The translations under genes were made by a program, and so were the position numbers. Positions 18,076 to 27,676 of a DNA stretch of 64,000 nt are shown one piece after another. Position 1 is the first letter of the stretch. Each line of letters starts with the position of its first letter. The notes below the pieces were generated by a model that was not told the origin of the DNA, did not search any database, and saw only the letters and a list, made by a program, of their open reading frames with translations. The DNA comes from Cylindrospermum stagnale PCC 7417 (GTDB taxonomy: Bacteria > Cyanobacteriota > Cyanobacteriia > Cyanobacteriales > Nostocaceae): assembly GCF_000317535.1 (NCBI RefSeq), contig NC_019757.1, positions 4,243,501 to 4,307,500 of the forward strand, written 5' to 3'.

Positions 18076-18798
18076 ATGTATATGATGCTGAATCCTTGGT
18101 TTACCTCCAGTCATTTTGTCATGCTGGGGTTGCAATTAGCTTTTGCGATCGCCCACAGTGGCGGAGCAGCCTTGCGCCCTTGGGCAGAAAAGCTTATCGG
18201 ACCAAGGCTTTATCGCATTTTCTTTGCATTAATCAGTCTACCGTTGGCTGTAATATTAATTACCTACTTTATTAACCATCGTTATGATGGCTTGCAACTT
18301 TGGCAGGTGCAAGGTGTACCTGGCGTGGGAGCAGTAGTTTGGGTGCTGTCCGCGATTTCGTTTTTGTTTTTATATCCTGCCACCTTCAATCTACTAGAAA
18401 TTGCTGCCATTCAAAAGCCCCAAGTCCACCTCTACGAGACAGGAATAATTCGTATTACCCGTCATCCCCAGATGGTGGGGCAAATAATTTGGTGTGTTGC
18501 CCATACTCTCTGGCTAGGTACTAGCTTTACTTTGATGACTTCGATCGGGTTGGTGTTGCATCACCTGTTTGGGGTTTGGCATGGTGATCGTCGCCTATGC
18601 TGCCGCTATGGAGAAGCCTTTGAAGTGGTCAAACAGCGAACTTCAACTATTCCCTTTAAAGCAATTATTGACGGTCGTCAATCTATCAAATGGGAGGAAT
18701 TTTTGCGTCCTGCCTATTTAGGAGTTGCCATTTTTGTGTACTTGCTTTCGTGGGCGCATCCTCTGTTGCTGTCAGCTACTAGTGGGATAAGATGGTAG
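18076..18798 (+). CDS. NnrU family membrane protein
   Basis: This 240-residue polytopic membrane protein has about six hydrophobic helices. Family marks are AHSGGAALRPWAE near the N-terminus and GIIRITRHPQMVGQIIWCVAHTLWLG in the middle, the conserved RHPQ/N segment of the NnrU/isoprenylcysteine-methyltransferase-like fold. NnrU relatives are linked to nitrogen-oxide metabolism in proteobacteria and to carotenoid isomerase (Z-ISO) in plants and cyanobacteria. The cyanobacterial role is therefore probably in 15-cis-zeta-carotene isomerisation or a related haem-dependent reaction (inference). Two ATG codons in the first three positions leave the start slightly open. Confidence 0.85.
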   Translation: MYMMLNPWFTSSHFVMLGLQLAFAIAHSGGAALRPWAEKLIGPRLYRIFFALISLPLAVILITYFINHRYDGLQLWQVQGVPGVGAVVWVLSAISFLFLYPATFNLLEIAAIQKPQVHLYETGIIRITRHPQMVGQIIWCVAHTLWLGTSFTLMTSIGLVLHHLFGVWHGDRRLCCRYGEAFEVVKQRTSTIPFKAIIDGRQSIKWEEFLRPAYLGVAIFVYLLSWAHPLLLSATSGIRW

Positions 18799-19175
18799 TT
18801 TCAGACGATCCCCACTATCAGCAAAAAATCCTCAGTCAAGGAAAATTTCAGCTTATCAAATGCTACCGAATCAATGTAGGATGAAATCAAATAGCTGTCA
18901 GTGGGGGTGTCCTCAGTCGGTTTGAGATTTTATATTGGTAGTTGTTGGTCAATTGACTTTCCTGGAGAGTCAACAGCAATCAGGAGTTGAACATCTAAAA
19001 AAAGCCACCGTGAATGTCGCGCTGGCTTTTTTGTCAAAGCCAAAATCAATAAGTTCAATTTTTGCATAATTATTTATTTATGCCCTGAGCGCGTCTATCA
19101 GCAGTGACTAAGAAAGCCAATTATTCGGTGCTGGTAGCTAGTTTGATATAAAAACCCTATAATTCAAGAGGCGTC
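18799..19175. other. Intergenic region between nnrU and the thioredoxin-like gene
   Basis: No gene is seen. The main feature is a Rho-independent terminator at 18998-19032. Upstream of it (about 18895-18990) are GGTCAATTGACTTTCCTGGAGAGTC-type palindromic words that could belong to a short transcript, but no promoter could be fixed. Confidence 0.5.
18998..19032 (+). terminator. Rho-independent terminator
   Basis: The arms AAAAAAGCCA (18998-19007) and TGGCTTTTTT (19023-19032) form a stem ending in six T. It lies 200 bases after nnrU and probably ends that transcript or a small RNA started within the gap. Confidence 0.75.
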
Positions 19176-19562
19176 ATGGTGTTGTCGGTTAGTGAGCGGA
19201 CATTTACTCAAGAAGTTTTAGAATCTCCAATTCCTGTTTTAGTTAATTTTGAAGCACCTTGGTGTGGCTTGTGTCGCATCATCCACCCGTTACTGTTGCA
19301 ATTTCAAGCCCAATGTGGCGAGGAAATTAAGCTAGTTGGGGTTAATGCTGATCAAAATTTCAAACTGTCTAACACTTATAGACTTAAATCACTACCAACT
19401 TTACTGTTGATTGAAAATGGCATGATCCGGCATCGTCTGGAAGGTTTTCGCGGTAGAGAAGATCTACGTCTGGCTTTAGAAGAAATCAGACTCAGTTATA
19501 GCGTTAGTAATAAATCATACAATAGCCCAAAAGCAGCGGATTTGGAGTGTCGCTCAGCATAA
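19176..19562 (+). CDS. Thioredoxin-like protein with WCGLC active site
   Basis: This 128-residue thioredoxin-fold protein has the active-site motif W29-C30-G31-L32-C33 in place of the usual WCGPC. The cis-proline segment SLPTLLLI and a C-terminal helix are in place. Both redox cysteines are retained, so disulfide exchange is plausible. The Pro-to-Leu change between the cysteines should shift the redox potential away from classic TrxA. It has no signal peptide and should be cytoplasmic. The tail from about residue 108 is extended compared with TrxA. It is followed by a strong terminator and is therefore transcribed apart from ndhF. Confidence 0.88.
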   Translation: MVLSVSERTFTQEVLESPIPVLVNFEAPWCGLCRIIHPLLLQFQAQCGEEIKLVGVNADQNFKLSNTYRLKSLPTLLLIENGMIRHRLEGFRGREDLRLALEEIRLSYSVSNKSYNSPKAADLECRSA

Positions 19563-19603
19563 AGGGCAAGACTAGCCTCGGCAAATCTAAAACCATGCTT
19601 AAC

Positions 19604-19635
19604 ACCCCACCCAAAGGTCATTGGGTGGGGTATTT
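19604..19635 (+). terminator. Strong terminator after the thioredoxin-like gene
   Basis: An 11-bp perfect stem (ACCCCACCCAA at 19604-19614 with 19621-19631) around a six-base loop is followed by TATTTTAT. It is placed 42 bases after the stop codon. Confidence 0.85.
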
Positions 19636-19993
19636 TATCCTCAAGGGTGTGTGTCACAATTATTAACAGTTCCGACTTGGACAGTTGCCTGCGGACGGGT
19701 AATTGGCCAGGCGCGGAGACCACTCAAACTTCTCTCTCCGTCACAGTCCTCTGAAAACCGTCCGCAGCGCAGTTCGCTCAACGGGACGTCAGATGCTACC
19801 GTTTGGGAAGCCGCCCTCCAGGAGGCTATAAGTCGGGTATTGCCGACGGCAGTTGCTACTCTTCGGGAAGGCATTTCGCCTATAAATCACCGAAGGACAA
19901 CGCACTGCCCCCTCAACGCAGTGGATCGATAATCCCCGCAAGCGACTGCTAGTGTCCTAACTTAATCAAGAATTCTAAAAGTAGGCGTCAGTG
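19636..19993. other. GC-rich leader region upstream of ndhF
   Basis: This stretch is visibly richer in GC than its surroundings. It is dense in short palindromes, for example GCCGCCCTCCAGGAGGC around 19810 and CGACGGCAGTTGCTACTCTTCGGG around 19845. It contains no supported coding frame. It may be a clustered dispersed repeat, or the structured leader of ndhF. AT-rich DNA resumes only about 40 bases before the start codon. Confidence 0.5.
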
Positions 19994-22096
<2,103 letters not shown>

Positions 22097-22102
22097 TTTT
22101 AA

Positions 22103-22139
22103 TAGGGGTGGACGAAAGTCCGCCCCTACTTTGTTTTTT
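22103..22139 (+). terminator. Rho-independent terminator of ndhF
   Basis: An 11-bp stem (22103-22113 with 22118-22128, one G-T pair) capped by a stable GAAA tetraloop is followed by a T-rich tract. It begins six bases after the ndhF stop codon and isolates ndhF from ndhD. Confidence 0.9.
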
Positions 22140-22449
22140 GCACACAGAGGTGATCCAGAGGAATTATCGCATCAGCATCAGTCAGATTTCAGTTCAGCAA
22201 CTTTTTAAAGGAATATTTTTAACTTTTATTAAAGGCGATATTAAATTAATTTGTAATTTTAAATTACCTGTGGTAACAGGTGTTTGACCTTAAGCGCTCC
22301 TTGCTGTCCAATTATTTAGTTCAGCAATTAAAACTTCTAGATGTTCCCATGTTTATTGTCTAGTTGTTTGGCGCTCGGTGCGGCCGCACCGAGCGATTGT
22401 GCCAGTTGTTAAGTTCTGTATATGTTGGATGTTTCTTAGTTTACTTTGC
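22140..22449. other. AT-rich spacer after ndhF
   Basis: No gene is seen. A GGCGCTCGGTGCGGCCGCACCGAGCG palindrome core lies around 22370-22395, with arms CGCTCGGTGCG and CGCACCGAGCG. It sits just past the 3' end of the converging PEP-CTERM gene and may serve as a shared terminator without a T tract. Confidence 0.5.
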
Positions 22450-23025
22450 TTAAGCTGGGTTCAGCTTTTTTTTATTCTTAGCAACCAACCCTCCCAAAGA
22501 TAAACCCAATAAACCTAATATGCTACCAGGTTCGGGAACAGGGGTAGGGGTAACATCTGCGGGTTCTATCCCCTGATAAGTTCCAAAACTAGATGTTGAC
22601 CCATACAGTGATCCGAAGTTGGGTTGGAAAGTTAAGAAGTTAGCATTCGAAAAATCTATAGACCCGAGGCGGGGTCCACCACCCGAACCGCCGAAGTTGA
22701 CGAAACGATCACTACCAATAGTTGCGACCTTTACAAGAATATTAGCCAATGGCGTTGCAATATCAGTGTTTGTAAAGCTGCTTCCATTAACGAAATTAAA
22801 GGAAAAGTCAAAGTTTGCTAAAGACGTAAGTGCGACTGTTCCATCTGCAATATCTCCGTCAAAGCTAAAGGTTCCTGCTCCTACAATGGGAGCAGTCACA
22901 GTGCCATCAAATGTCCCATCAAATTGAAAATCAAAGGTTACTGCTTGTGATTTGAGAGGTGAAGCGCCAATCGAGGCTACGGCTACTATGCTTGATGTTA
23001 GGGCAATAAAGATGTTTTTGTTCAT
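22450..23025 (-). CDS. PEP-CTERM sorting-domain protein
   Basis: This 191-residue exported protein has an N-terminal signal peptide (hydrophobic residues 5-25, likely cleaved after SQA) and a Gly/Ser/Asn/Phe-rich beta-type middle. The C-terminal PEP-CTERM signal is VPEPGSILGLLGLSLGGLVA followed by the basic tail KNKKK. Such proteins are delivered to the outer surface or exopolysaccharide layer after processing by exosortase-like enzymes. No exosortase is in the window. The middle shows no enzymatic motif; it is probably structural or adhesive. The gene lies between ndhF and ndhD on the opposite strand. Confidence 0.88.
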   Translation of the reverse strand: MNKNIFIALTSSIVAVASIGASPLKSQAVTFDFQFDGTFDGTVTAPIVGAGTFSFDGDIADGTVALTSLANFDFSFNFVNGSSFTNTDIATPLANILVKVATIGSDRFVNFGGSGGGPRLGSIDFSNANFLTFQPNFGSLYGSTSSFGTYQGIEPADVTPTPVPEPGSILGLLGLSLGGLVAKNKKKLNPA

Positions 23026-23325
23026 TTTGGTGTGCTGGAATTCACTTCAGGGAATTTACTGGTTTCAAAATTACCTTACCATTCCGTATATATAGGCAAT
23101 ATATTGAAACTATCAATTGATTGTGAATATTGAATGAAGTTTTGTAGCAGGTATGTGACCTGATCACAAAACCAGACGCTTAATGAAATAGAGGCTGAAA
23201 ACTCTTGCTCGAAACTACCAATTTAATTAAATCAACGTAACAATGAAGGGAAAATCGCCAAAAAGCTGTTAGTTAATAGCTAGTGACTTTTTGCCAAACA
23301 TGATTTTAATTGCAGACTGATTGTG
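23026..23325. promoter_or_regulatory. Divergent control region of the PEP-CTERM gene and ndhD
   Basis: This 300-base gap must carry promoters for both flanking genes. It includes an AT-rich segment with ATATATAGGCAATATAT near 23085-23104. At 23154-23168 there is TGTGA-N5-TCACA, one base shorter in the spacer than the cAMP-CRP consensus. I treat this as a weak CRP-site candidate. Confidence 0.35.
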
Positions 23326-24900
23326 ATGAATATAGCTAATTTCCCGTGGCTGACGACGATTATTCTGTTCCCAATAGCGGCGTCACTACTGCTTCCCATC
23401 ATCCCAGATAAAGATGGCAAAACAGTGCGCTGGTATTCCCTCATCGTCGGGTTGATAGATTTTGCACTGATTGTTTACGCCTTTTATACTGGGTATGATT
23501 TCTCCAATCCCGATTTGCAGCTGGTGGAGAGTTACCCCTGGGTACCACAACTCGGTTTGAATTGGTCAGTAGGGGCAGATGGCTTGTCCATGCCCCTAAT
23601 TATCTTGACAGGATTCATTACCACCCTGGCGATTTTAGCAGCTTGGCCTGTGACCTTTAAGCCGAAACTCTTTTTCTTCTTGATTTTGGCAATGTATGGC
23701 GGTCAAATTGCCGTTTTCGCCGTCCAGGATATGCTGTTATTTTTCCTGGTGTGGGAACTAGAACTAGTACCAATATACTTTCTGTTGTCAATTTGGGGCG
23801 GCAAACGGCGGCAATACGCAGCGACTAAGTTCATCTTATACACTGCTGGCGGGTCGCTATTTATTTTGCTGTCTGCCCTGACAATGGGATTTTATGGCGG
23901 TACAGTCACCTTTGATATGCAAGCCCTAGGGCTGAAGGATTTCACCCTCAATCTTCAACTGTTACTTTATACTGGGTTCCTGATTGCTTACGCGGTCAAG
24001 TTGCCGATTATTCCCTTGCACACCTGGCTACCTGATGCCCACGGCGAAGCTACAGCCCCCGTGCATATGTTGCTGGCTGGTATTCTCCTGAAAATGGGCG
24101 GTTACGCCTTAATTCGGATGAATGCCCAAATGCTCCCCGATGCCCACGCTTATTTTGCGCCTGTGTTGGTGGTTTTGGGGGTAGTAAATATCATCTACGC
24201 CGCCTTGACATCCTTTGCCCAGCGCAACCTCAAACGTAAAATTGCTTATTCCTCAATTTCCCACATGGGCTTTGTCCTCATTGGTATTGCCTCCTTCACC
24301 GATTTGGGATTGAGTGGGGCAGTGTTACAAATGGTTTCCCACGGGTTGATTGGGGCGAGTTTGTTCTTCCTTGTAGGCGCAACTTATGACCGGACACACA
24401 CCCTAATGTTGGATGAAATGGGTGGTGTTGGTAAGAGAATGCGGAAGATTTTCGCTATGTTCACCACTTGTTCAATGGCTTCTTTAGCTTTGCCAGGAAT
24501 GAGCGGTTTTGTGGCAGAATTAATGGTGTTTGTTGGCTTTGCTACTAGCGATGCTTATAGCCCTACATTCAAAGTCATTGTGATTTTCTTGATGGCAGTT
24601 GGGGTGATTTTAACTCCAATTTATCTACTGTCGATGTTGCGGGAAATCTTCTACGGTGAAGAGAACGAAGAATTAGTTTCTCATCAAGCTTTGATAGATG
24701 CTGAACCCCGCGAAGTCTTCATCATCGCCTGTTTGTTGATTCCAATTATTGGTATTGGTTTCTATCCCAAGTTGCTAACTCAAATGTACGACGCTACAAC
24801 TGTACAATTGACAGCAAGATTGCGTGATTCTGTGCCGACACTGACAGCACAAAAAGAAGTGCAAAATGTTTCTTTGAGTGCGCCGATAATTGGTAATTAA
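23326..24900 (+). CDS. ndhD: NAD(P)H-quinone oxidoreductase subunit 4, NdhD1
   Basis: This 524-residue NDH-1 antiporter-like subunit has about 14 transmembrane helices. Clear family blocks are [48 protein letters not shown] (functional glutamate in WELE), [37 protein letters not shown] and [12 protein letters not shown]. It is in the thylakoid membrane. Close similarity in style to NdhD1 suggests the respiratory/cyclic NDH-1L complex rather than the CO2-uptake forms (inference). I choose the ATG at 23326 over the GTG just before it. It is followed by its own terminator, so it is monocistronic here. Confidence 0.95.
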   Translation: MNIANFPWLTTIILFPIAASLLLPIIPDKDGKTVRWYSLIVGLIDFALIVYAFYTGYDFSNPDLQLVESYPWVPQLGLNWSVGADGLSMPLIILTGFITTLAILAAWPVTFKPKLFFFLILAMYGGQIAVFAVQDMLLFFLVWELELVPIYFLLSIWGGKRRQYAATKFILYTAGGSLFILLSALTMGFYGGTVTFDMQALGLKDFTLNLQLLLYTGFLIAYAVKLPIIPLHTWLPDAHGEATAPVHMLLAGILLKMGGYALIRMNAQMLPDAHAYFAPVLVVLGVVNIIYAALTSFAQRNLKRKIAYSSISHMGFVLIGIASFTDLGLSGAVLQMVSHGLIGASLFFLVGATYDRTHTLMLDEMGGVGKRMRKIFAMFTTCSMASLALPGMSGFVAELMVFVGFATSDAYSPTFKVIVIFLMAVGVILTPIYLLSMLREIFYGEENEELVSHQALIDAEPREVFIIACLLIPIIGIGFYPKLLTQMYDATTVQLTARLRDSVPTLTAQKEVQNVSLSAPIIGN

Positions 24901-24933
24901 ATACCGATTGATAAGTTAAATTACTTTTGCATT

Positions 24934-24965
24934 AAGGGTGGGCTTTATACCTACCCTTTTTTTAG
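24934..24965 (+). terminator. Rho-independent terminator of ndhD
   Basis: A 9-bp stem (AAGGGTGGG at 24934-24942 with CCTACCCTT at 24950-24958, one G-T pair) is followed by seven T. It is placed 33 bases after the stop. Confidence 0.85.
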
Positions 24966-25002
24966 TTAATTTTTAATTTTTAATTTATTAATTTTTAATG
25001 GT

Positions 25003-25434
25003 TTAATCTGGTAGCCAGTCTTCATTTAATACTAAATCTAAAAAATAGGGGCAATTTTCGGGAAATACAGAAATTAGTAATCCTGTTTGTTTCGTAGCTT
25101 GCCGCCGCGCTTTTTCATAGCTTTCTTCAAGTTGTTCTGTAGGATAATTTTTGAGACTGGGACTATCTTTAATAGTTAATTCAATTTGGGTACGCGCATC
25201 AGTGATAGAATCTAGCCAAATGTCTGAGCGACGCTGAGGTTGATATTGCCATTTGAGCAAATGTAACAGCAAGCGAATTAGTTGACTAGAAATTGCTCGC
25301 TTTTCACTTTTACCCAAGTCGGAAATCTCCTCAATTAAATGTTCTTTATCAATTTCTTGCCAGCGATTTTCCCGCAATAGTTGGGCTGTTTCTTCTATCC
25401 AAAAGTTGAAATCTGTTTGATATGTTGCGCTCAT
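25003..25434 (-). CDS. DUF29 family protein
   Basis: This 143-residue all-helical protein has the DUF29 pattern: an N-terminal DFNFWIEETAQLLRENRWQEID, LIEEISDLGKSEKRAI, LLLHLLKWQYQP and a C-terminal PYFLDLVLNEDWLP. DUF29 proteins are abundant in cyanobacteria and often lie among toxin-antitoxin genes; their function is unknown. It is the last gene of a three-gene minus-strand cluster, 13 bases after the DUF5615 gene, so it is probably co-transcribed with the toxin-antitoxin pair. Confidence 0.88.
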   Translation of the reverse strand: MSATYQTDFNFWIEETAQLLRENRWQEIDKEHLIEEISDLGKSEKRAISSQLIRLLLHLLKWQYQPQRRSDIWLDSITDARTQIELTIKDSPSLKNYPTEQLEESYEKARRQATKQTGLLISVFPENCPYFLDLVLNEDWLPD

Positions 25435-25447
25435 AACTTGCTCCTTT

Positions 25448-25789
25448 TTATACAGAAGGACGAACTACTCGAATCAGCTTACCTTCTAAATTTCCTTCCT
25501 TACAAATAGCTTCATGAAGGCGTTGTGACATTCGGTTTCTATCACTATCATTTGTACAAACAATAATACCTGGGTGATTTGGTTGTAAGCGGTGTAGCTG
25601 AATAAAATCATAGCGGTTAAGCGTCAAAATTGCTCTTTGTTCTTGAATAGCAAAGTTCAACACTTCTTCATCAGGTATACTTTGATTACCGTTTCCAGCT
25701 TCTTGCACCGTCAATACATCGTGACCTAAAGTGCGTAATAATTCGCTGACTATACGGGGAAATTGTTCATCTGCATAAAGACGCACCAC
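25448..25789 (-). CDS. DUF5615 PIN-like toxin
   Basis: This 113-residue PIN-like (Mut7-C type) protein begins RLYADEQFP, with the first acidic pair near the N-terminus as in the family. It continues with GHDVLTVQEAGNGNQSIPDEEVLNFA and AILTLNRYDFIQLH, giving the acidic residues of a metal-dependent RNase active site. It is the likely toxin of the pair with the DUF433 protein upstream. Translation starts at one of two adjacent GTG codons, three bases after the DUF433 stop, which suggests translational coupling. Confidence 0.87.
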   Translation of the reverse strand: MVRLYADEQFPRIVSELLRTLGHDVLTVQEAGNGNQSIPDEEVLNFAIQEQRAILTLNRYDFIQLHRLQPNHPGIIVCTNDSDRNRMSQRLHEAICKEGNLEGKLIRVVRPSV

Positions 25790-25792
25790 AGT

Positions 25793-26119
25793 TTAAGCCG
25801 CCTCATTTTTGTCAATTGCTGCTGCAATTTCCTCTGGGTGTGCATTTGCATAAGCCCAAGCATTTACTAAGTCAGCAGCACTAATATGAGGATAATCGTT
25901 TAATAGTTGTGCTTCAGTGATTCCTAAACGACGAGATTCTACTAACAGCCAAATAGGAATGCGAGTATTAGCGATACAGGCTTCACTACCACAGACACCT
26001 GGTGTTTTGGTAATGCGATATGAACCTTGATTTAATGTTTGAGTCAATATCTGTATGGCTTCTGCTTTTTCAGTTGGGGTTAATGCTAGGAGTTGTGTTT
26101 CTAATTCTTGGTGTGTCAT
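25793..26119 (-). CDS. DUF433 antitoxin
   Basis: This protein has about 108 residues from the ATG at 26119; an in-frame TTG at 26140 would add seven residues. The DUF433 core shows TPGVCGSEACIANTRIPIWLLVE, LGITEAQLLNDYPHISAADLVNAWAYA and a helical acidic tail. DUF433 proteins carry a helix-turn-helix-like fold and are typical antitoxins for DUF5615/Mut7-C toxins. It lies first in the operon, as expected for an antitoxin that autoregulates. The N-terminal helix (ALTPTEKAEAIQILTQTLNQ) resembles an oligomerisation or toxin-binding segment. Confidence 0.87.
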   Translation of the reverse strand: MTHQELETQLLALTPTEKAEAIQILTQTLNQGSYRITKTPGVCGSEACIANTRIPIWLLVESRRLGITEAQLLNDYPHISAADLVNAWAYANAHPEEIAAAIDKNEAA

Positions 26120-26244
26120 AATTTGTGCCAGCTTGTTCAAGTAACTGAGTCATAGCGTTGATGCTGCTGTGAATAAGACTTGTTAACAATTGTACTAGCA
26201 AAGTTATTAGTTGAATTAGAACAGTTAGGGGAGGATGAGGATTA

Positions 26245-26463
26245 ATGAGTCAATATAGTATGATTGTTCAATGGTCAGAGGAAGATCAGCTTTTTTTAGT
26301 CACGATTCCAGAATTTAGCGATCGCGTAGTTATGCCCTGCACTCACGGGAAAACTTGTGAAGAAGCAATTCGTCATGGGGAAGAAGTAATTGAAATGTAT
26401 TTAGAAGCGTGTCTTGCAGAAGGTGAGTCTATCCCTGAACCCAGTTTAGTGAAAATTGCTTGA
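26245..26463 (+). CDS. HicB-type antitoxin, orphan
   Basis: This 72-residue protein has the partial RNase H-like HicB fold: YSMIVQWSEEDQLFLVTIPEF, then MPCTHGKTCEEAIRHGEEVIEMYLEACLAEG, then IPEP. No HicA (about 60 residues, double-stranded-RNA-binding fold) is found on either side. It is therefore an orphan antitoxin, or belongs to the HicB-like proteins that act alone. There is no added DNA-binding domain. The stop overlaps the region before the next small gene, suggesting co-transcription. Confidence 0.85.
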   Translation: MSQYSMIVQWSEEDQLFLVTIPEFSDRVVMPCTHGKTCEEAIRHGEEVIEMYLEACLAEGESIPEPSLVKIA

Positions 26464-26494
26464 TGTTCTCAATTCTTCTATGGGAGTACATTGT

Positions 26495-26746
26495 ATGTCA
26501 AATCATAGCGGCAGTCGTATGTTAAGTGAAGTAATTACAATGTTGAGACGTGAGCATTGTTTTGAACATTTAGATAAAGAAAAACAGCAAAATCTTATTG
26601 AAGAAATTGTACATTTAGCTGGTTATAAATATGATTGCAATTCAGGCGAAATTTTAGAAGAACACGCAGAATATTTTGAAATTTGTTATTGTTGTTTGGC
26701 GAAAACCAGCGATCTTGAATCTGGTCTTTGTATAGAATGCAGGTAA
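26495..26746 (+). CDS. Small zinc-ribbon-like unknown protein
   Basis: The protein has about 83 residues from the ATG at 26495; an in-frame earlier TTG at 26456 is less likely because it overlaps hicB. A helical N-terminal part (LSEVITMLRREHCFEHLD, LIEEIVHLAGYKYDC) is followed by a C-terminal pair of CxxC knuckles (CYCC and CIEC) that could hold one zinc ion. I do not recognise the family. It lies 31 bases after the HicB-like gene on the same strand. Confidence 0.6.
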   Translation: MSNHSGSRMLSEVITMLRREHCFEHLDKEKQQNLIEEIVHLAGYKYDCNSGEILEEHAEYFEICYCCLAKTSDLESGLCIECR

Positions 26747-26780
26747 TTAGTTATCATCTGTGCGTGCGATCGCTGTTTTT

Positions 26781-26807
26781 TGTCTCACGCAAAGGCGCAA
26801 AGGCGCT
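26781..26807 (-). repeat. Dispersed GCGCCTTTGCG-type repeat, copy 1
   Basis: On the minus strand this reads GCGCCTTTGCGCCTTTGCGT followed by GAGACA. It matches in inverse orientation the copy at 27641-27670 and a shorter one at 28526-28546. The motif is widespread between genes in Nostocales. Confidence 0.7.
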
Positions 26808-26892
26808 AAAAAGACCGCAAATAAGGGTTTTGGCAAGCGTTCGCCCTCCATGTAGTCGCAATGACTATTTCGTAACTTAATAGTAAATAGTT

Positions 26893-27180
26893 TATTTTGA
26901 TGATTTAACTTGTTGTAAAACTTGTTTAATAAATTGTCCAATGCTGAACTGAAATTCAGCATCTTTTCGTAATTGAGCTATTATTTTTATATCTTCTCCT
27001 TTTTCCTCTAGTCCAGCAGCTAAAATATATAATGTTTGTCCCTTGTCTTCAAATTTTTCGTTTTCTAAGAAAAATTGGCATAATTCAATAACTCTTTCTT
27101 AATATTGAGGTATAACTTCTTGATAAATATATTTTTTGCCATCAAAGTATGCTCCTGTCAATTTTAAAAGCTCATCAAAT
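26893..27180 (-). pseudogene. Remnant of an unknown helical-protein gene
   Basis: The minus strand reads FDELLKLTGAYFDGKKYI, then YQEVIPQY, an in-frame TAA, then ERVIELCQFFLENEKFED and a lysine/glutamate-rich helical tail ending VLQQVKSSK and a stop. The frame continues cleanly on both sides of the single TAA, so this is a recently broken C-terminal piece. The upstream part is missing and its border meets the 3' end of the next small gene. The helical tail is similar in style to Rpn-family nucleases nearby, but the family is uncertain. Confidence 0.55.
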
Positions 27181-27487
27181 GCTGTGTTATGGAGTCTTTT
27201 GCCTGTTTATTTGAATCTAGATTTTGCTTAATAAAATAAATTAATCTAAACAACCAAGCTGGCTTAGTTATTAATACGTATCCAATATACCCAAGAAAAC
27301 CAAATGAAATCAAGTTAGTCAAGACTTCTACTGTCTCATGATCTTGACAAGCTGTTCTTTTAGAATAAGTTTGTAGGGAGTCACATCTATTAGCTGAAGA
27401 ACAACCTATCACACTAGAAAATACAATTAACGCCAATATAATTACAAGATTCTTGAAATAAGAGAAATAATTTAGGCTAGGTTTCAT
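27164..27487 (-). CDS. Small unknown lipoprotein
   Basis: This 107-residue protein has a hydrophobic signal segment (residues 12-27) ending in a lipobox-like SVIGC with Cys29. A second hydrophobic helix lies at about 58-75 (LISFGFLGYIGYVLIT). Two further cysteines (C35, C48) could form a disulfide. No family is recognised. Its 3' end overlaps by a few codons the border of the remnant downstream, hinting that a deletion placed them together. Confidence 0.45.
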   Translation of the reverse strand: MKPSLNYFSYFKNLVIILALIVFSSVIGCSSANRCDSLQTYSKRTACQDHETVEVLTNLISFGFLGYIGYVLITKPAWLFRLIYFIKQNLDSNKQAKDSITQHLMSF

Positions 27488-27603
27488 ATTAAATTCCTAT
27501 TTCTTCAAGTGATTGATTCATAACCATTTAGTGTAAATAAATATATATAGTACTTGATATTGACCAACATAGCCAGGAAATAAATTCCCTATCTAAAAGC
27601 AAA

Positions 27604-27621
27604 AGTCGGTTAAAACCGACT
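27604..27621 (-). terminator. Terminator of the Rpn-family gene
   Basis: On the minus strand AGTCGGTT, a TT spacer and AACCGACT form an 8-bp stem followed by TTTGCTTTT. It is 56 bases beyond the stop codon of the nuclease gene. Confidence 0.7.
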
Positions 27622-27640
27622 CATAAAAAATCTCTCTTTC

Positions 27641-27670
27641 TCTTTGCGCCTTTGCGTCTCTGCGTGAGAA
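27641..27670 (+). repeat. Dispersed GCGCCTTTGCG-type repeat, copy 2
   Basis: The stretch reads CTTTGCGCCTTTGCGTCTCT followed by GCGTGAGA. It is the longest of three copies in this window, with the others at 26781 and 28526, flanking the same set of small genes. Confidence 0.75.
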
Positions 27671-27676
27671 AATCCT

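Noticed and set aside
23154-23168. TGTGA-N5-TCACA as a CRP site
   Set aside because: The spacer is one base short of the N6 consensus. I mention it in the control region but do not call it a site.
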